From the NCBI GenBank assembly GCA_007570945.1, contig RKSH01000040.1:1-17333 (forward strand): 17,333 nt of DNA, written 5' to 3'. The notes below the pieces were generated by a model that did no database searches, was not told the origin of the DNA, and saw nothing but the letters and a program-made list of their open reading frames with translations. Shown here one piece after another: positions 1 through 6,712 of this stretch. The position numbers were made by a program, and so were the translations under genes. Source of the DNA: Gammaproteobacteria bacterium (GTDB lineage Bacteria; Pseudomonadota; Gammaproteobacteria; Arenicellales; Spongiicolonaceae). The number at the start of each line of letters is the position of its first letter. Position 1 is the stretch's first letter.

Positions 1-641
1 CGGGTAGCGCCGACACGCTCGATGTCGTCCTCATCCACGGCTTGCTGCTGTCCGGCTGGGTGATGGCGCCGCTGGCGCGCCACCTGCGGCGGCGCGGCTG
101 GCGCTGCCATGTTTTTTCCTACCCGTCGCGGCGCGATTCATTGGCGGCGCATGCCGATTCCCTGGCGGCGTTTTTGCGCGGGCGGCGGATTGCGCGCTGT
201 CATTTTGTCGCCCACAGCATGGGCGGCCTGGTGGTGCGCGAATATCTTGCGCGGGAAAGTGACGGTGATGGCCGCCGCAGCGTCGCCCTGGGCACACCCT
301 TTGGCGGTTCCAGTCTGGCGGCGGTGATGGCGCGGAACAAGTTCGGAAAATGGATCCTCGGCGCCGCGGCCCCGGCGTTGACCATGGCGGCCCCGCCCTG
401 GCCGCCGCAACATGCCCTCGGCGTGGTCACCGGCCGGGCCGCGTTCACCCTCAGCCCCGCCGCCCGCCTGTTCGGCGCGCCCACGGCGCCCGGCGACGGC
501 GTGGTGCTGTGTGGCGAAACCCGCACCCCCAACACCGCCGCCGCCGTCACCATGACTTGCACCCACACCGCCATGCTGTTTCGCCGTGAAGTGATGCGTC
601 TGACCGAACGGTTCCTCGCCACCGGCGATTTCAATGGTTGA
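1..641 (+). CDS. Alpha/beta-hydrolase (esterase/lipase-like), 5' end missing
   Basis: The reading frame is open from base 3, and the protein evidently starts before the window. Just inside the edge it reads DVVLIHGLLLSGW, the strand-3 and oxyanion-hole HG element of alpha/beta-hydrolases. The nucleophile elbow is AHSMGG, giving a serine with the G-x-S-x-G-like pattern (Ala for the first Gly). A likely acid is the Asp in PGDGVV and a likely catalytic His is in CTHTAML near the C-terminus, so the triad looks complete. The overall form resembles small PGAP1-like or triacylglycerol-lipase-like esterases that act on lipids or acyl esters; the substrate cannot be told. An internal TTG at 42 could be called as a start, but it would remove the oxyanion HG, so it is rejected. 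The 3' end overlaps the end of the opposite-strand amidase by 11 bases. Confidence 0.85.
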   Translation, partial: GSADTLDVVLIHGLLLSGWVMAPLARHLRRRGWRCHVFSYPSRRDSLAAHADSLAAFLRGRRIARCHFVAHSMGGLVVREYLARESDGDGRRSVALGTPFGGSSLAAVMARNKFGKWILGAAAPALTMAAPPWPPQHALGVVTGRAAFTLSPAARLFGAPTAPGDGVVLCGETRTPNTAAAVTMTCTHTAMLFRREVMRLTERFLATGDFNG

Positions 642-2046
642 CGTTCACCTTCAGCAGCGGAAGCTTTTGGGCGACGCCGGCGCGTTGTTCGATTTCTTTC
701 GCCGCGCGCAGGAGTTTGGCTTCCTGATGCGGGGCGGCGATAATTTGCAGTCCGATGGGCAGGCCGGCGGCGCTAAATCCGGCCGGCACCGAGATTGCCG
801 GGCAGCCGGTGAGGGAAATGACCGAGGTGATGTTGATCCACTGCACATAGTTGTCAAACCGCACGCCGTTCACCTCCTCCACAAAGCGCGCCCCGGCCGG
901 GAACGGCGCGACGATGGCCGCCGGGCACAGCAAAAAATCATGGCCTTGGAAAAATTTTCCCATGCGCCGCGCGATTCGGGCGCGCCGGTTTTCGGCGGTG
1001 ACGATTTCAGCGGCGCTGAGCGCCAGGCCTTTCTCAATGTTCCACACCAACTCCGGTTTTAATTTTTGCCGGTGAAGTTTGAGAACGTCGCCGAGTTCAG
1101 CGGCAAACAATTTGGCGCGCAGCGCCTGAAAACATTCCTCGGCACCGGTGAAGTCCGGGCAACATTCCTCCACCGCCACCCCGGCCTCCGCCAGCAGCAA
1201 CGCCGCCCGCCGGCACACCGCCGCCACTTCCGCATCCGTCACCGTCACCCCGAGGTCGGCGCTGAACGCCGCCGGGCCCAGGGGCGCCGTTTCCCGCTCC
1301 AGCGCATGCAAAAATGACTCGGCCGGCGCCGCCATGGCCAGCGGGTCGGCCGGGTGCGCGCCCGTCATGGCGTCCAGCAACAGCGCCGCATCGGCCACGT
1401 TGCGCGCGATGGGGCCGTTCACCGAAAGTGAATTGAAAACATCGCCGCCGTTGTTGTCGCGCGGCACCCGCCCCGGCGTCGGGCGCAGGCCGACCACGGC
1501 GTTGAACGCCGCCGGCGTGCGCAAACTGCCGCCGAGGTCGGAGCCGGTGGCCAGCCAGCATTCGCCGGCCGCCACCGCCGCGCATGAACCGCCGGAAGAG
1601 CCGGCCACCTGGCGCGCGGTGTCCCAGGGATTGCGGGTGACGCCGAACACGTCGTTAAACGTGCTGGCGCCGGCGCCGAACTCCGGCGTGTTGGACTTGC
1701 CCATGACGATGGCGCCGTTGCTTTCGATGCGCTCCACCATGACGTCGCTGCGCGCGGCAACGTGGTTTTTGTACACCGCGCTGCCAAAGGTGCAGCGTAC
1801 GCCGCGCACTTCGCTGAGGTCCTTAACCGCGGTGGGGATGCCGCCGAGCAGAGTCCGGGCGTTGCCTAACTTTTTTGCATGCTCCCGGGCGCGGTCGATG
1901 CACCGGGTGGGCAAAGCGTTGAGGTGCGGCTCCACCTCATCGATGCGCGCCGCCGATGCCTCCACCAGGTCCGGCGGCGAGATTTCCCCGGCGGCCAGCA
2001 GCCGGCGCAGTTCGCATGCGCTCCGCCGCAACAGCTCCCCGGCCAC
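631..2046 (-). CDS. Amidase-signature family amidase
   Basis: This 471-residue hydrolase of the amidase-signature family cleaves a carboxamide to acid plus ammonia. The catalytic Ser-cisSer-Lys triad is visible: Lys75 in PTAVKDL, Ser150 in the GSSGGS loop, and nucleophile Ser174 in DLGGSLRTPAAF. Their spacing matches the family. The C-terminal GLPIGLQII block is also typical. Length fits stand-alone amidases as well as GatA, but no gatB or gatC is nearby and the substrate is unknown. The start is GTG at 2046, with a purine-rich GAGGGCGGG just upstream, lying 9 bases after the stop of the AI-2E gene. The two are therefore probably co-transcribed. The 3' end overlaps the convergent hydrolase gene. 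No damage is seen. Confidence 0.9.
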   Translation of the reverse strand: MAGELLRRSACELRRLLAAGEISPPDLVEASAARIDEVEPHLNALPTRCIDRAREHAKKLGNARTLLGGIPTAVKDLSEVRGVRCTFGSAVYKNHVAARSDVMVERIESNGAIVMGKSNTPEFGAGASTFNDVFGVTRNPWDTARQVAGSSGGSCAAVAAGECWLATGSDLGGSLRTPAAFNAVVGLRPTPGRVPRDNNGGDVFNSLSVNGPIARNVADAALLLDAMTGAHPADPLAMAAPAESFLHALERETAPLGPAAFSADLGVTVTDAEVAAVCRRAALLLAEAGVAVEECCPDFTGAEECFQALRAKLFAAELGDVLKLHRQKLKPELVWNIEKGLALSAAEIVTAENRRARIARRMGKFFQGHDFLLCPAAIVAPFPAGARFVEEVNGVRFDNYVQWINITSVISLTGCPAISVPAGFSAAGLPIGLQIIAAPHQEAKLLRAAKEIEQRAGVAQKLPLLKVNVNH

Positions 2047-2055
2047 GGCCCGCCC

Positions 2056-3102
2056 TCACCGCCGGGCGGGCGGCGGCGCATCGGCACTGAGCAGAATGCC
2101 GAGCCAGCGCGTCTCGCGCGATGCATCCAGGGCGATGCGCGCCACCATGGTCAGCGGCGCCGACAAAAACATGCCCACCGGCCCCAGCAACCAGCCCCAG
2201 AACACCAGCGACAGAAACACCACCAACGTGGACAGGCCCAGGCTCTTGCCCATCAGGCGCGGCTCCGCAAAGTTGCCGATGACGATGTTGACGATGAGAA
2301 ACACCGCCAGCGCCGCCAAGGCGCCGCCGGGGCCAAGTTGCACCAGCGCCAGCAGAATGGCCGGCGCGGCGGCGATGAACGAGCCGATGGCCGGGATGAA
2401 GTTGAGAAAAAACGCCAGCGTGCCCCACAGCAGCGCAAAGTCCACGCCGGCCAGCGCCAGCCCGGCCGAGACGCCGGCGCCGGTGGCCAGGGAGGTGAGG
2501 GTTTTGACGGCCAGGTAGCGGTTGATGTTTTTCATGCACTCGCGCAGCGGCGCCAGGGAGGCGCCCGGGGTTTGCACAATCGCCGCCAGTTTGGCCGGAA
2601 AGCGCGCCGCCTCCAGCAGAATGAAAATCACCGTCAGGAAGATGAGAAAAGCGTTGGCCAACACGCCGCCCAGGCTGTTGACGAACCGGCCCGCCAGTTT
2701 CACCGCCGCCGCCGGGTCCAGGTATTTAAGAATGTCATCGGCGTTCAACTGCAAACCCAGTCCGCCGAGCCAGGCGATGAACTGTGCGCCCTGTTCGCCG
2801 AGGCGCTTTTCATAAAACGGCAGCGCCGAAGAAAACGCCGCCACCGAATCCCCAAGCAGCGCCCCGGCCGCCAGCAGCAGCAACACCACGCCGCCAATCA
2901 CCGCCAGCAACGCAAGCCACACCGGCATCCCCCGCCGCTGCAAAAAAGTCAGCGGCGGCTCGCAGATAATCGCAATAAAAACCGACAGCAAAAACGGCAC
3001 CACAATGGACTGCGCCGCCTGAATCCCCCCGGCCACAATCACCAACGCCGCCAAGCCAAGCAGCAAACGCAGGGGGGTGGGGAGGTTTTGGGCGGGGGTC
3101 AT
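2056..3102 (-). CDS. AI-2E family transporter / PerM-like permease
   Basis: This integral membrane protein of the AI-2E (PerM/TqsA, formerly UPF0118) family has about 348 residues. Family members export small molecules or ions; this one's substrate cannot be assigned. Hydrophobic segments are seen at the N-terminus (LLLGLAALVIVAGG, SIVVPFLLSVFIAIICEP), in the middle, and in a C-terminal cluster. The family's conserved C-terminal block is clear: IGNFAEPRLMGKSLGL followed by LVVFLSLVFWGWLLGPVGMFL. The frame is open up to a TTG at 3177, but the added 25 residues are not family-like and contain a perfect TATAAT on this strand. The ATG at 3102 (MTPAQNLPTP) is therefore chosen, although no strong ribosome site precedes it. 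It is followed 9 bases later by the amidase gene. Confidence 0.88.
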   Translation of the reverse strand: MTPAQNLPTPLRLLLGLAALVIVAGGIQAAQSIVVPFLLSVFIAIICEPPLTFLQRRGMPVWLALLAVIGGVVLLLLAAGALLGDSVAAFSSALPFYEKRLGEQGAQFIAWLGGLGLQLNADDILKYLDPAAAVKLAGRFVNSLGGVLANAFLIFLTVIFILLEAARFPAKLAAIVQTPGASLAPLRECMKNINRYLAVKTLTSLATGAGVSAGLALAGVDFALLWGTLAFFLNFIPAIGSFIAAAPAILLALVQLGPGGALAALAVFLIVNIVIGNFAEPRLMGKSLGLSTLVVFLSLVFWGWLLGPVGMFLSAPLTMVARIALDASRETRWLGILLSADAPPPARR

Positions 3103-3113
3103 GGGATGGAGTG

Positions 3114-3122
3114 TGGTATACT
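3114..3122 (+). promoter_or_regulatory. Extended -10 promoter for the 3197 gene pair
   Basis: The + strand reads TGG followed by TATACT, an extended -10 motif with a 5/6 -10 hexamer. No -35 match is seen. Predicted start near 3129 would give a leader of roughly 70 bases. It overlaps the opposite-strand TATAAT promoter. Confidence 0.35.
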
Positions 3123-3132
3123 TGAGTGTTCT

Positions 3133-3138
3133 ATTATA
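3133..3138 (-). promoter_or_regulatory. Promoter -10 box for the AI-2E/amidase pair
   Basis: On the minus strand the hexamer is a perfect TATAAT. It would start transcription near 3126, about 24 bases before the chosen ATG at 3102. The -35 region is A/T-rich but has no good TTGACA match, so strength is uncertain. Confidence 0.5.
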
Positions 3139-3196
3139 GTCCTCCGGGGCGACAAAAATTTTAACCTGACACACCAATCAGCGAGGCGGTGACTCC

Positions 3197-3475
3197 ATGG
3201 CTATTTTTGCGGTTGTGCTTAATGAACCCAATGAAGAGTTAATGGCGCGCGTCAAAGAGGCGTTTGTGGAGCCTGCGCATTTTCAACTCACTGACCATAT
3301 CGCCTTTGTTCGCTCTCCTCTGGTCAGCGCCCAGGTGGCTGAAAAAATCGGCCTGAGAAAGGGCGACAGCCAAATTGAGGACGCGACCGGAATCGTCCTG
3401 AGGGTGGAGAGTTATTCAGGGTGGAATTCCCCCGCGCTTTGGGAATGGCTGAGTTCCGGGGAGGATGGGTCATGA
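3197..3475 (+). CDS. Small hypothetical protein (92 aa), first of a coupled pair
   Basis: I do not recognise this 92-residue protein. It begins MAIFAVVLNEPNEELMARV and ends SPALWEWLSSGEDGS. By eye the pattern is strand (AIFAVVL), helix (NEELMARVKEAF), strand (FQLTDHIAFVRS), helix (SAQVAEKIGL), strand (ATGIVLRVES), helix (ALWEWLSS). That is a compact alternating alpha/beta fold, possibly ferredoxin-like; this is inference. The ATG is preceded by a GAGGCGG ribosome site at a usable distance. The stop overlaps the start of the next gene as ATGA, so the two are translationally coupled. Base composition is noticeably more A/T-rich than its neighbours, which hints at acquisition by transfer. Confidence 0.75.
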   Translation: MAIFAVVLNEPNEELMARVKEAFVEPAHFQLTDHIAFVRSPLVSAQVAEKIGLRKGDSQIEDATGIVLRVESYSGWNSPALWEWLSSGEDGS

Positions 3476-3735
3476 CCGAGCGTCACCTGCGGTCAGTCCC
3501 CGGTCCCTCGCAGGAGCCCAAAAGCGGCGGCGCCGGGCAGAACGGCGGCGGCGGCAACGACGTCGAGGCGCGGTTGCGGAAAGTCGAGGAGGCGTTGACC
3601 GTCATTAAAACAACGCTGACGCATGTGGCGACAAGAGAGGATATCCAAAAAATGCAAAACAACAATTTGCGCTGGATAATCGGGATACTGATTGGCGTCA
3701 TTGCCCTCTTTGCCCGCGAAATTTTCTTCCAATAG
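3472..3735 (+). CDS. Small coiled-coil, C-tail membrane-anchored protein (87 aa), XhlA-like topology
   Basis: The start ATG at 3472 sits in an ATGA overlap with the preceding stop; a GTG at 3421 in the same frame is less likely. The protein has three parts. Residues 1-30 form a Gly/Ser/Pro-rich linker. A charged amphipathic helix follows at about 30-65 (DVEARLRKVEEALTVIKTTL, then REDIQKM), probably coiled-coil. A single hydrophobic segment at about 68-82 (WIIGILIGVIALF) ends in AREIFFQ. This layout resembles XhlA-type holin-associated proteins and many small tail-anchored bacterial proteins, but similarity is only topological. The helix would face the cytoplasm if tail-anchored. The upstream 92-residue protein is the likely partner. 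Confidence 0.75.
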   Translation: MTERHLRSVPGPSQEPKSGGAGQNGGGGNDVEARLRKVEEALTVIKTTLTHVATREDIQKMQNNNLRWIIGILIGVIALFAREIFFQ

Positions 3736-3813
3736 AAGAACCGGGCGGCGGCTTCATTTAGGGCGGGCATTCACCAACCCGGGCCGAACCGTTCCGTCCC
3801 CGGCCAGCCGTTG

Positions 3814-3908
3814 CACCGCCGGCGTAATTTGGTTAAATTTAGCCGCGCTGTATTTTAAGTTTGTGTTGCATCTGGAGCCGTGTCTACTGTATATTCTGCA
3901 CCGCGTCG
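3814..3908 (+). pseudogene. Degenerate 5' fragment of dsbB (relic copy)
   Basis: This stretch aligns in two blocks to the intact dsbB locus about 1.1 kb downstream. Bases 3814-3840 match the dsbB leader 4878-4904 at about 22 of 27 positions, including the shared GGCGTAATT box and GGTTAAA. Bases 3841-3908 match the coding region 4966-5033 at about 55 of 68. The intervening 61 bases, including the start codon, are missing. Translated, it reads LAALYFKFVLHLEPCLLYILHRV, against LTALYFQYVLHLEPCPLCILQRI in the intact protein. The redox motif CPLC has become CLLY, so the second cysteine is lost. It has no start codon, no downstream dsbB sequence and cannot function. It is an old duplication remnant. 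Confidence 0.85.
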
Positions 3909-3924
3909 GCGGCGGTGCGCGGTA

Positions 3925-3933
3925 TGGCATAAT
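3925..3933 (+). promoter_or_regulatory. Possible extended -10 for the EamA gene
   Basis: The motif TGG followed by CATAAT ends 8 bases before the ATG at 3942. If used, the transcript would start almost at the start codon, giving a near-leaderless mRNA. That agrees with the absence of a ribosome binding site. No -35 is seen. Confidence 0.3.
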
Positions 3934-3941
3934 CACCGCCG

Positions 3942-4853
3942 ATGAAACAGTTCAGAGAAGACAACATCGGCCGCGCGGTTGCGGCGATTGTTTTCTCGGT
4001 GCTGGCGCTTTCTTTCGGCGATGCGGTGATTAAAAGTTTCAGCATCGCCTTTTCCATCTGGCAACTTTTTGTCGTCCGCTCGATTTTTGCCGGCGCATTT
4101 TTAATTGCGCTGCTCAAGTTGCGCCAGCCGGGAGTTTCCCTGCTGCCGGTTGCAGTGCGGTGGACGGCGCTCAGAAGTTTTTTGCTGGCGTTGAGTCTGG
4201 CCTCGTTTTATTCCGCGCTGCCGCATGTGCATCTGGCCGTGGCCGCCACGCTGTATTACACCATTCCGCTTTTCATCGCCCTGTTCTCGGCGTTGTTCAC
4301 CCGCGACCCGGTGGGGCCCAGGTCGTGGTTCGCCATCACCCTTGGTTTTGCCGGCATTGTGGTCATCGTGCGGCCCGAGGCCGGGGAATTTAATGCTTAT
4401 GCATTGGTGCCCATGGCGGCCGCGGTTTTTTATGCGCTGGCGGCGGTTCTAACGCGCACCAAATGCCGGGGCGAAAAGCCGCTGGTGCTGGCGCTGTCGG
4501 TGAACGCGGCGTTTATTGCGGTCGGCGTTGCGGCGAGTCTGCTCGTCATGGCATTTAATCCCCTGGCGTCCATGCCGTCGGGGGATGCGTTCCTGCTCGG
4601 CGGCTGGGCGCCGCTGGCGGCGAAAGAATGGCTGGTCATGGGCGTGCTGGCGGCGGCCGTCACCATTGGCTGGATTTTCGCCGCGGTCGCCTACCAAAGC
4701 GGCCCGTCGCCGGTGGTTGCGGCCTTTGATTATTCCTACATCATTTTCAGCGCGCTGTGGGGGCTGGTGTTTTTTGCCGAGATTCCCGGCTTGCCGACGC
4801 TGGCCGGCATGGCCATGATTGTCGGCGGAGGCGTGCTCATCACCCGGCGCTGA
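3942..4853 (+). CDS. EamA/DMT superfamily transporter
   Basis: This 303-residue inner-membrane protein of the drug/metabolite transporter superfamily has two tandem EamA repeats and about ten membrane helices. First-repeat helices include AAIVFSVLALSFGDAVIKSF, LFVVRSIFAGAFLIALLKL and YYTIPLFIALFSALF. The typical inter-helix feature LALSLASFYSALPHVHLAVA, with the following YYTIPLF, is diagnostic. The second repeat ends GLPTLAGMAMIVGGGVLITRR, the usual last helix and positive tail. Length is standard. Members export amino acids, metabolites or drugs; the substrate cannot be predicted. The ATG at 3942 opens MKQFREDNIGR and has no ribosome site. The gene is flanked by a broken dsbB fragment upstream and intact dsbB downstream, so it lies inside an old duplication or insertion. 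Confidence 0.9.
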   Translation: MKQFREDNIGRAVAAIVFSVLALSFGDAVIKSFSIAFSIWQLFVVRSIFAGAFLIALLKLRQPGVSLLPVAVRWTALRSFLLALSLASFYSALPHVHLAVAATLYYTIPLFIALFSALFTRDPVGPRSWFAITLGFAGIVVIVRPEAGEFNAYALVPMAAAVFYALAAVLTRTKCRGEKPLVLALSVNAAFIAVGVAASLLVMAFNPLASMPSGDAFLLGGWAPLAAKEWLVMGVLAAAVTIGWIFAAVAYQSGPSPVVAAFDYSYIIFSALWGLVFFAEIPGLPTLAGMAMIVGGGVLITRR

Positions 4854-4869
4854 CATTGCGCGTTTTTTT
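4847..4869 (+). terminator. Weak intrinsic terminator after the EamA gene
   Basis: A GCGC stem with a 7-base loop (TGACATT) is followed after one G by seven T residues. The stem is only 4 base pairs and begins inside the last codons of the EamA gene, so termination may be partial. Confidence 0.35.
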
Positions 4870-4909
4870 CCGCGTCTCACCCCTGGCGTAATTGGGTTAA
4901 ACTCCCCCC

Positions 4910-5383
4910 ATGCTCCTGCGCCTTTCCTATCTGTGGGTTTTTGCCATCGCGGTTCTGCTGTTGTTAACCGCGCTGTATTTTCAATATGTGCTGCATCTGG
5001 AGCCGTGTCCGTTGTGCATTTTGCAGCGCATCGCCCTGGCCGCCCTCGGCCTGGCGGCGCTGGCGGCGGCGGTGCATGGACGGTGGAACCGTTTTTACGC
5101 CGCGCTGGTTCTGCTCGCGGCCCTGGCCGGGGCGGCGCTGGCCGGGCGCCATGTGTGGCTGCAGAGTTTGCCGCCGGGGCAGGTTCCGGAGTGCGGCCCC
5201 GGCCTTGGTTACATGATGCGGAATTTTCCCCTGGGCGATGCGCTGCGCATGGTTCTTTCCGGCTCCGGCGAGTGCGCCGAGGTGCACCCGTTTCTCGGCA
5301 TGTCCATTCCCGGGTGGACGCTGCTGGGGTTTTTAATCTTCACCGCTTTCGCCCTCACCGCGTTTTTCGCGCGCCGCCGCTGA
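4910..5383 (+). CDS. dsbB: Disulfide bond formation protein DsbB
   Basis: DsbB is the inner-membrane quinone reductase that reoxidises the periplasmic dithiol oxidase DsbA. The 157-residue protein has the four-helix layout: helix 1 (LWVFAIAVLLLLTALYF), the periplasmic redox pair Cys33-Pro-Leu-Cys36, Arg40 right after it, helices 2 and 3, then a long periplasmic loop and helix 4. The loop holds the second pair, Cys95 (QVPECGPG) and Cys122 (SGECAEVHPF). The QSLPPGQVPEC stretch before Cys95 is typical. All four cysteines are present. The start ATG at 4910 follows a run of C residues without a ribosome site. The mscS-type gene begins 4 bases after the stop. DsbA is not in the window. A decayed copy of its 5' end lies upstream of the EamA gene. 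Confidence 0.95.
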   Translation: MLLRLSYLWVFAIAVLLLLTALYFQYVLHLEPCPLCILQRIALAALGLAALAAAVHGRWNRFYAALVLLAALAGAALAGRHVWLQSLPPGQVPECGPGLGYMMRNFPLGDALRMVLSGSGECAEVHPFLGMSIPGWTLLGFLIFTAFALTAFFARRR

Positions 5384-5387
5384 GCCC

Positions 5388-6215
5388 ATGCCGGGCGCCG
5401 CCGACATTCAGGTTTATGTGGACCAGTTCCTGCTGTGGGGCGCGCGGGTGGTCGTTGCCGCGGCGATTTTCTTCATCGGCCGTTACCTGGCGCGCTGGCT
5501 TAGCGGCCTGGTGGTGCGCGCCATCCGCAAGTTCAGCGCCGACCGCGCCATCGCCTCCTTTGCCGAGACGCTGGCGTATTGGCTATTGCTCACCGTCGTC
5601 ATCCTCGCCGCGCTGGACCAACTGGGCCTCAGCATCACCTCGCTGCTGGCGGTGCTGGCCGCCGCCGGGCTGGCCGTGGGCTTGGCGCTTAAGGATTCGC
5701 TGTCCAATGTCGCCTCCGGACTCCTCATCATCGTCCTGCGCCCGTTCACCGTCGGCGACTATGTCACCATGGCCGGCCACAGCGGCACCGTCACCGAGAT
5801 CGGCCTGTTCTGCACCCGCCTGCAAACCCCGGACAACCGCCTCATCACCATCTCCAACTCCGACATTTTCGGCGGTGCCATCGTCAACGAATACGTCTAC
5901 CCCACGCGCCGCGTGGACCTGGTGGTCAGCATCGCCTACGAGGACGACATCGCCAAAGCGCGCGCCATCGCCGAGGGGATTCTGCGGGGGGACCCGCGCG
6001 TGCTGAGCGACCCGCCGCCCACCGTCTACGTCGCCGAACTGGCCGACAGCGGCATCAACCTCAACATCCGCCCGTGGGTCAAGAGCGGCGACTACTGGCC
6101 GTTCTATTGGGAAATGTTAGAGGCGGTCAAAACCGCCTTTGACCGCGGCGGCATCACCATTCCCTACCCGCAACGTGAGGTGCGCCTGCGCAACGGCGGC
6201 GACGGCCGGGGTTGA
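5388..6215 (+). CDS. Small-conductance mechanosensitive channel (MscS family)
   Basis: This 275-residue MscS-type channel releases solutes during hypo-osmotic shock from the inner membrane as a homoheptamer. Three N-terminal membrane segments are followed by the pore helix with Gly/Ala packing, AAAGLAVGLALKDSLSNVAS, then GLLIIVLRPFTVGDYV leading into the beta domain. This closely matches the E. coli MscS pore region as I recall it. The C-terminal alpha/beta cage domain ends with IPYPQREVRL, the usual family ending. Length is close to the 286 residues of E. coli MscS. It starts 4 bases after dsbB with only a poor ribosome site, so translation is probably coupled. Its TGA directly abuts the stop of tpx on the other strand. 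Confidence 0.93.
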   Translation: MPGAADIQVYVDQFLLWGARVVVAAAIFFIGRYLARWLSGLVVRAIRKFSADRAIASFAETLAYWLLLTVVILAALDQLGLSITSLLAVLAAAGLAVGLALKDSLSNVASGLLIIVLRPFTVGDYVTMAGHSGTVTEIGLFCTRLQTPDNRLITISNSDIFGGAIVNEYVYPTRRVDLVVSIAYEDDIAKARAIAEGILRGDPRVLSDPPPTVYVAELADSGINLNIRPWVKSGDYWPFYWEMLEAVKTAFDRGGITIPYPQREVRLRNGGDGRG

Positions 6216-6710
6216 TCACCCCGCCGCCGCCAACGCCGCTTCGTAGTCCGGCTCCTGGGCGATCTCCGGGACCAGTTCACGGTGCAGCACCCGGTCGTTT
6301 TCATCCAGCACCAGCACGGCGCGGGCGGTGAGGCCGGCCAAGGGGCCGTCCTCAATCAACACGCCGTAGTCGCGGGCGAAGTTGCCGCGCAGGGTGGACA
6401 ACGTGGTGACCTTGCCGGTGTTCTCGGCAGTGCAGAAGCGGCCCTGGGCAAAAGGCAGGTCGGCGGACACGATTAAGATTTGCAAACCGTCGCGCGCGGC
6501 GGCGGCCTGGTTGAACTTGCGCGTGGACAGGGCGCAGGTGGGCGTGTCCAGACTGGGAACAATGCTGAGTATTTTTTTGCCGCCAAAGTCGGCCAGCCGC
6601 TTGTCGGCCAAATCCGCGTTGACCAGAACAAAGTCCGGCGCCGCGGCGCCCACTTGCGGCAGGTCGCCGCAGGTGTTGCACCGGTCGCCTTGGAGAGTGA
6701 TTTGCGCCAT
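6216..6710 (-). CDS. tpx: Thiol peroxidase (Tpx, 2-Cys peroxiredoxin)
   Basis: Tpx reduces hydrogen peroxide and alkyl hydroperoxides using thioredoxin. The 164-residue protein has the peroxidatic Cys59 in SLDTPTCALSTRKFN and the resolving Cys93 in DLPFAQGRFCTAE, with the Tpx-specific LIVSADLPFAQ motif. The C-terminal EPDYEAAL is also diagnostic. Unusually, an extra Cys11-x-x-Cys14 pair lies near the N-terminus, where E. coli Tpx has no cysteines as I recall. The start ATG at 6710 has a strong GGGAGG site 7 bases upstream, located at the end of the ABC ATPase gene, whose stop is 2 bases away. It is the last gene of the bfr-ABC-tpx operon. Confidence 0.95.
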   Translation of the reverse strand: MAQITLQGDRCNTCGDLPQVGAAAPDFVLVNADLADKRLADFGGKKILSIVPSLDTPTCALSTRKFNQAAAARDGLQILIVSADLPFAQGRFCTAENTGKVTTLSTLRGNFARDYGVLIEDGPLAGLTARAVLVLDENDRVLHRELVPEIAQEPDYEAALAAAG

Positions 6711-6712
6711 GG

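Larger units (their letters stand above)
3736..3941. other. Gene-free 206-base stretch with a dsbB relic and a candidate EamA promoter
   Basis: No intact gene is seen between the small tail-anchored protein and the EamA gene. The first ~78 bases match nothing else here. From 3814 onward the sequence is a degraded copy of the intact dsbB leader and 5' coding region. Confidence 0.7.

Noticed and set aside
3103..3177. N-terminal extension of the AI-2E protein to a TTG
   Set aside because: The extra residues are unlike the family, and the DNA holds a TATAAT promoter box for the same gene.
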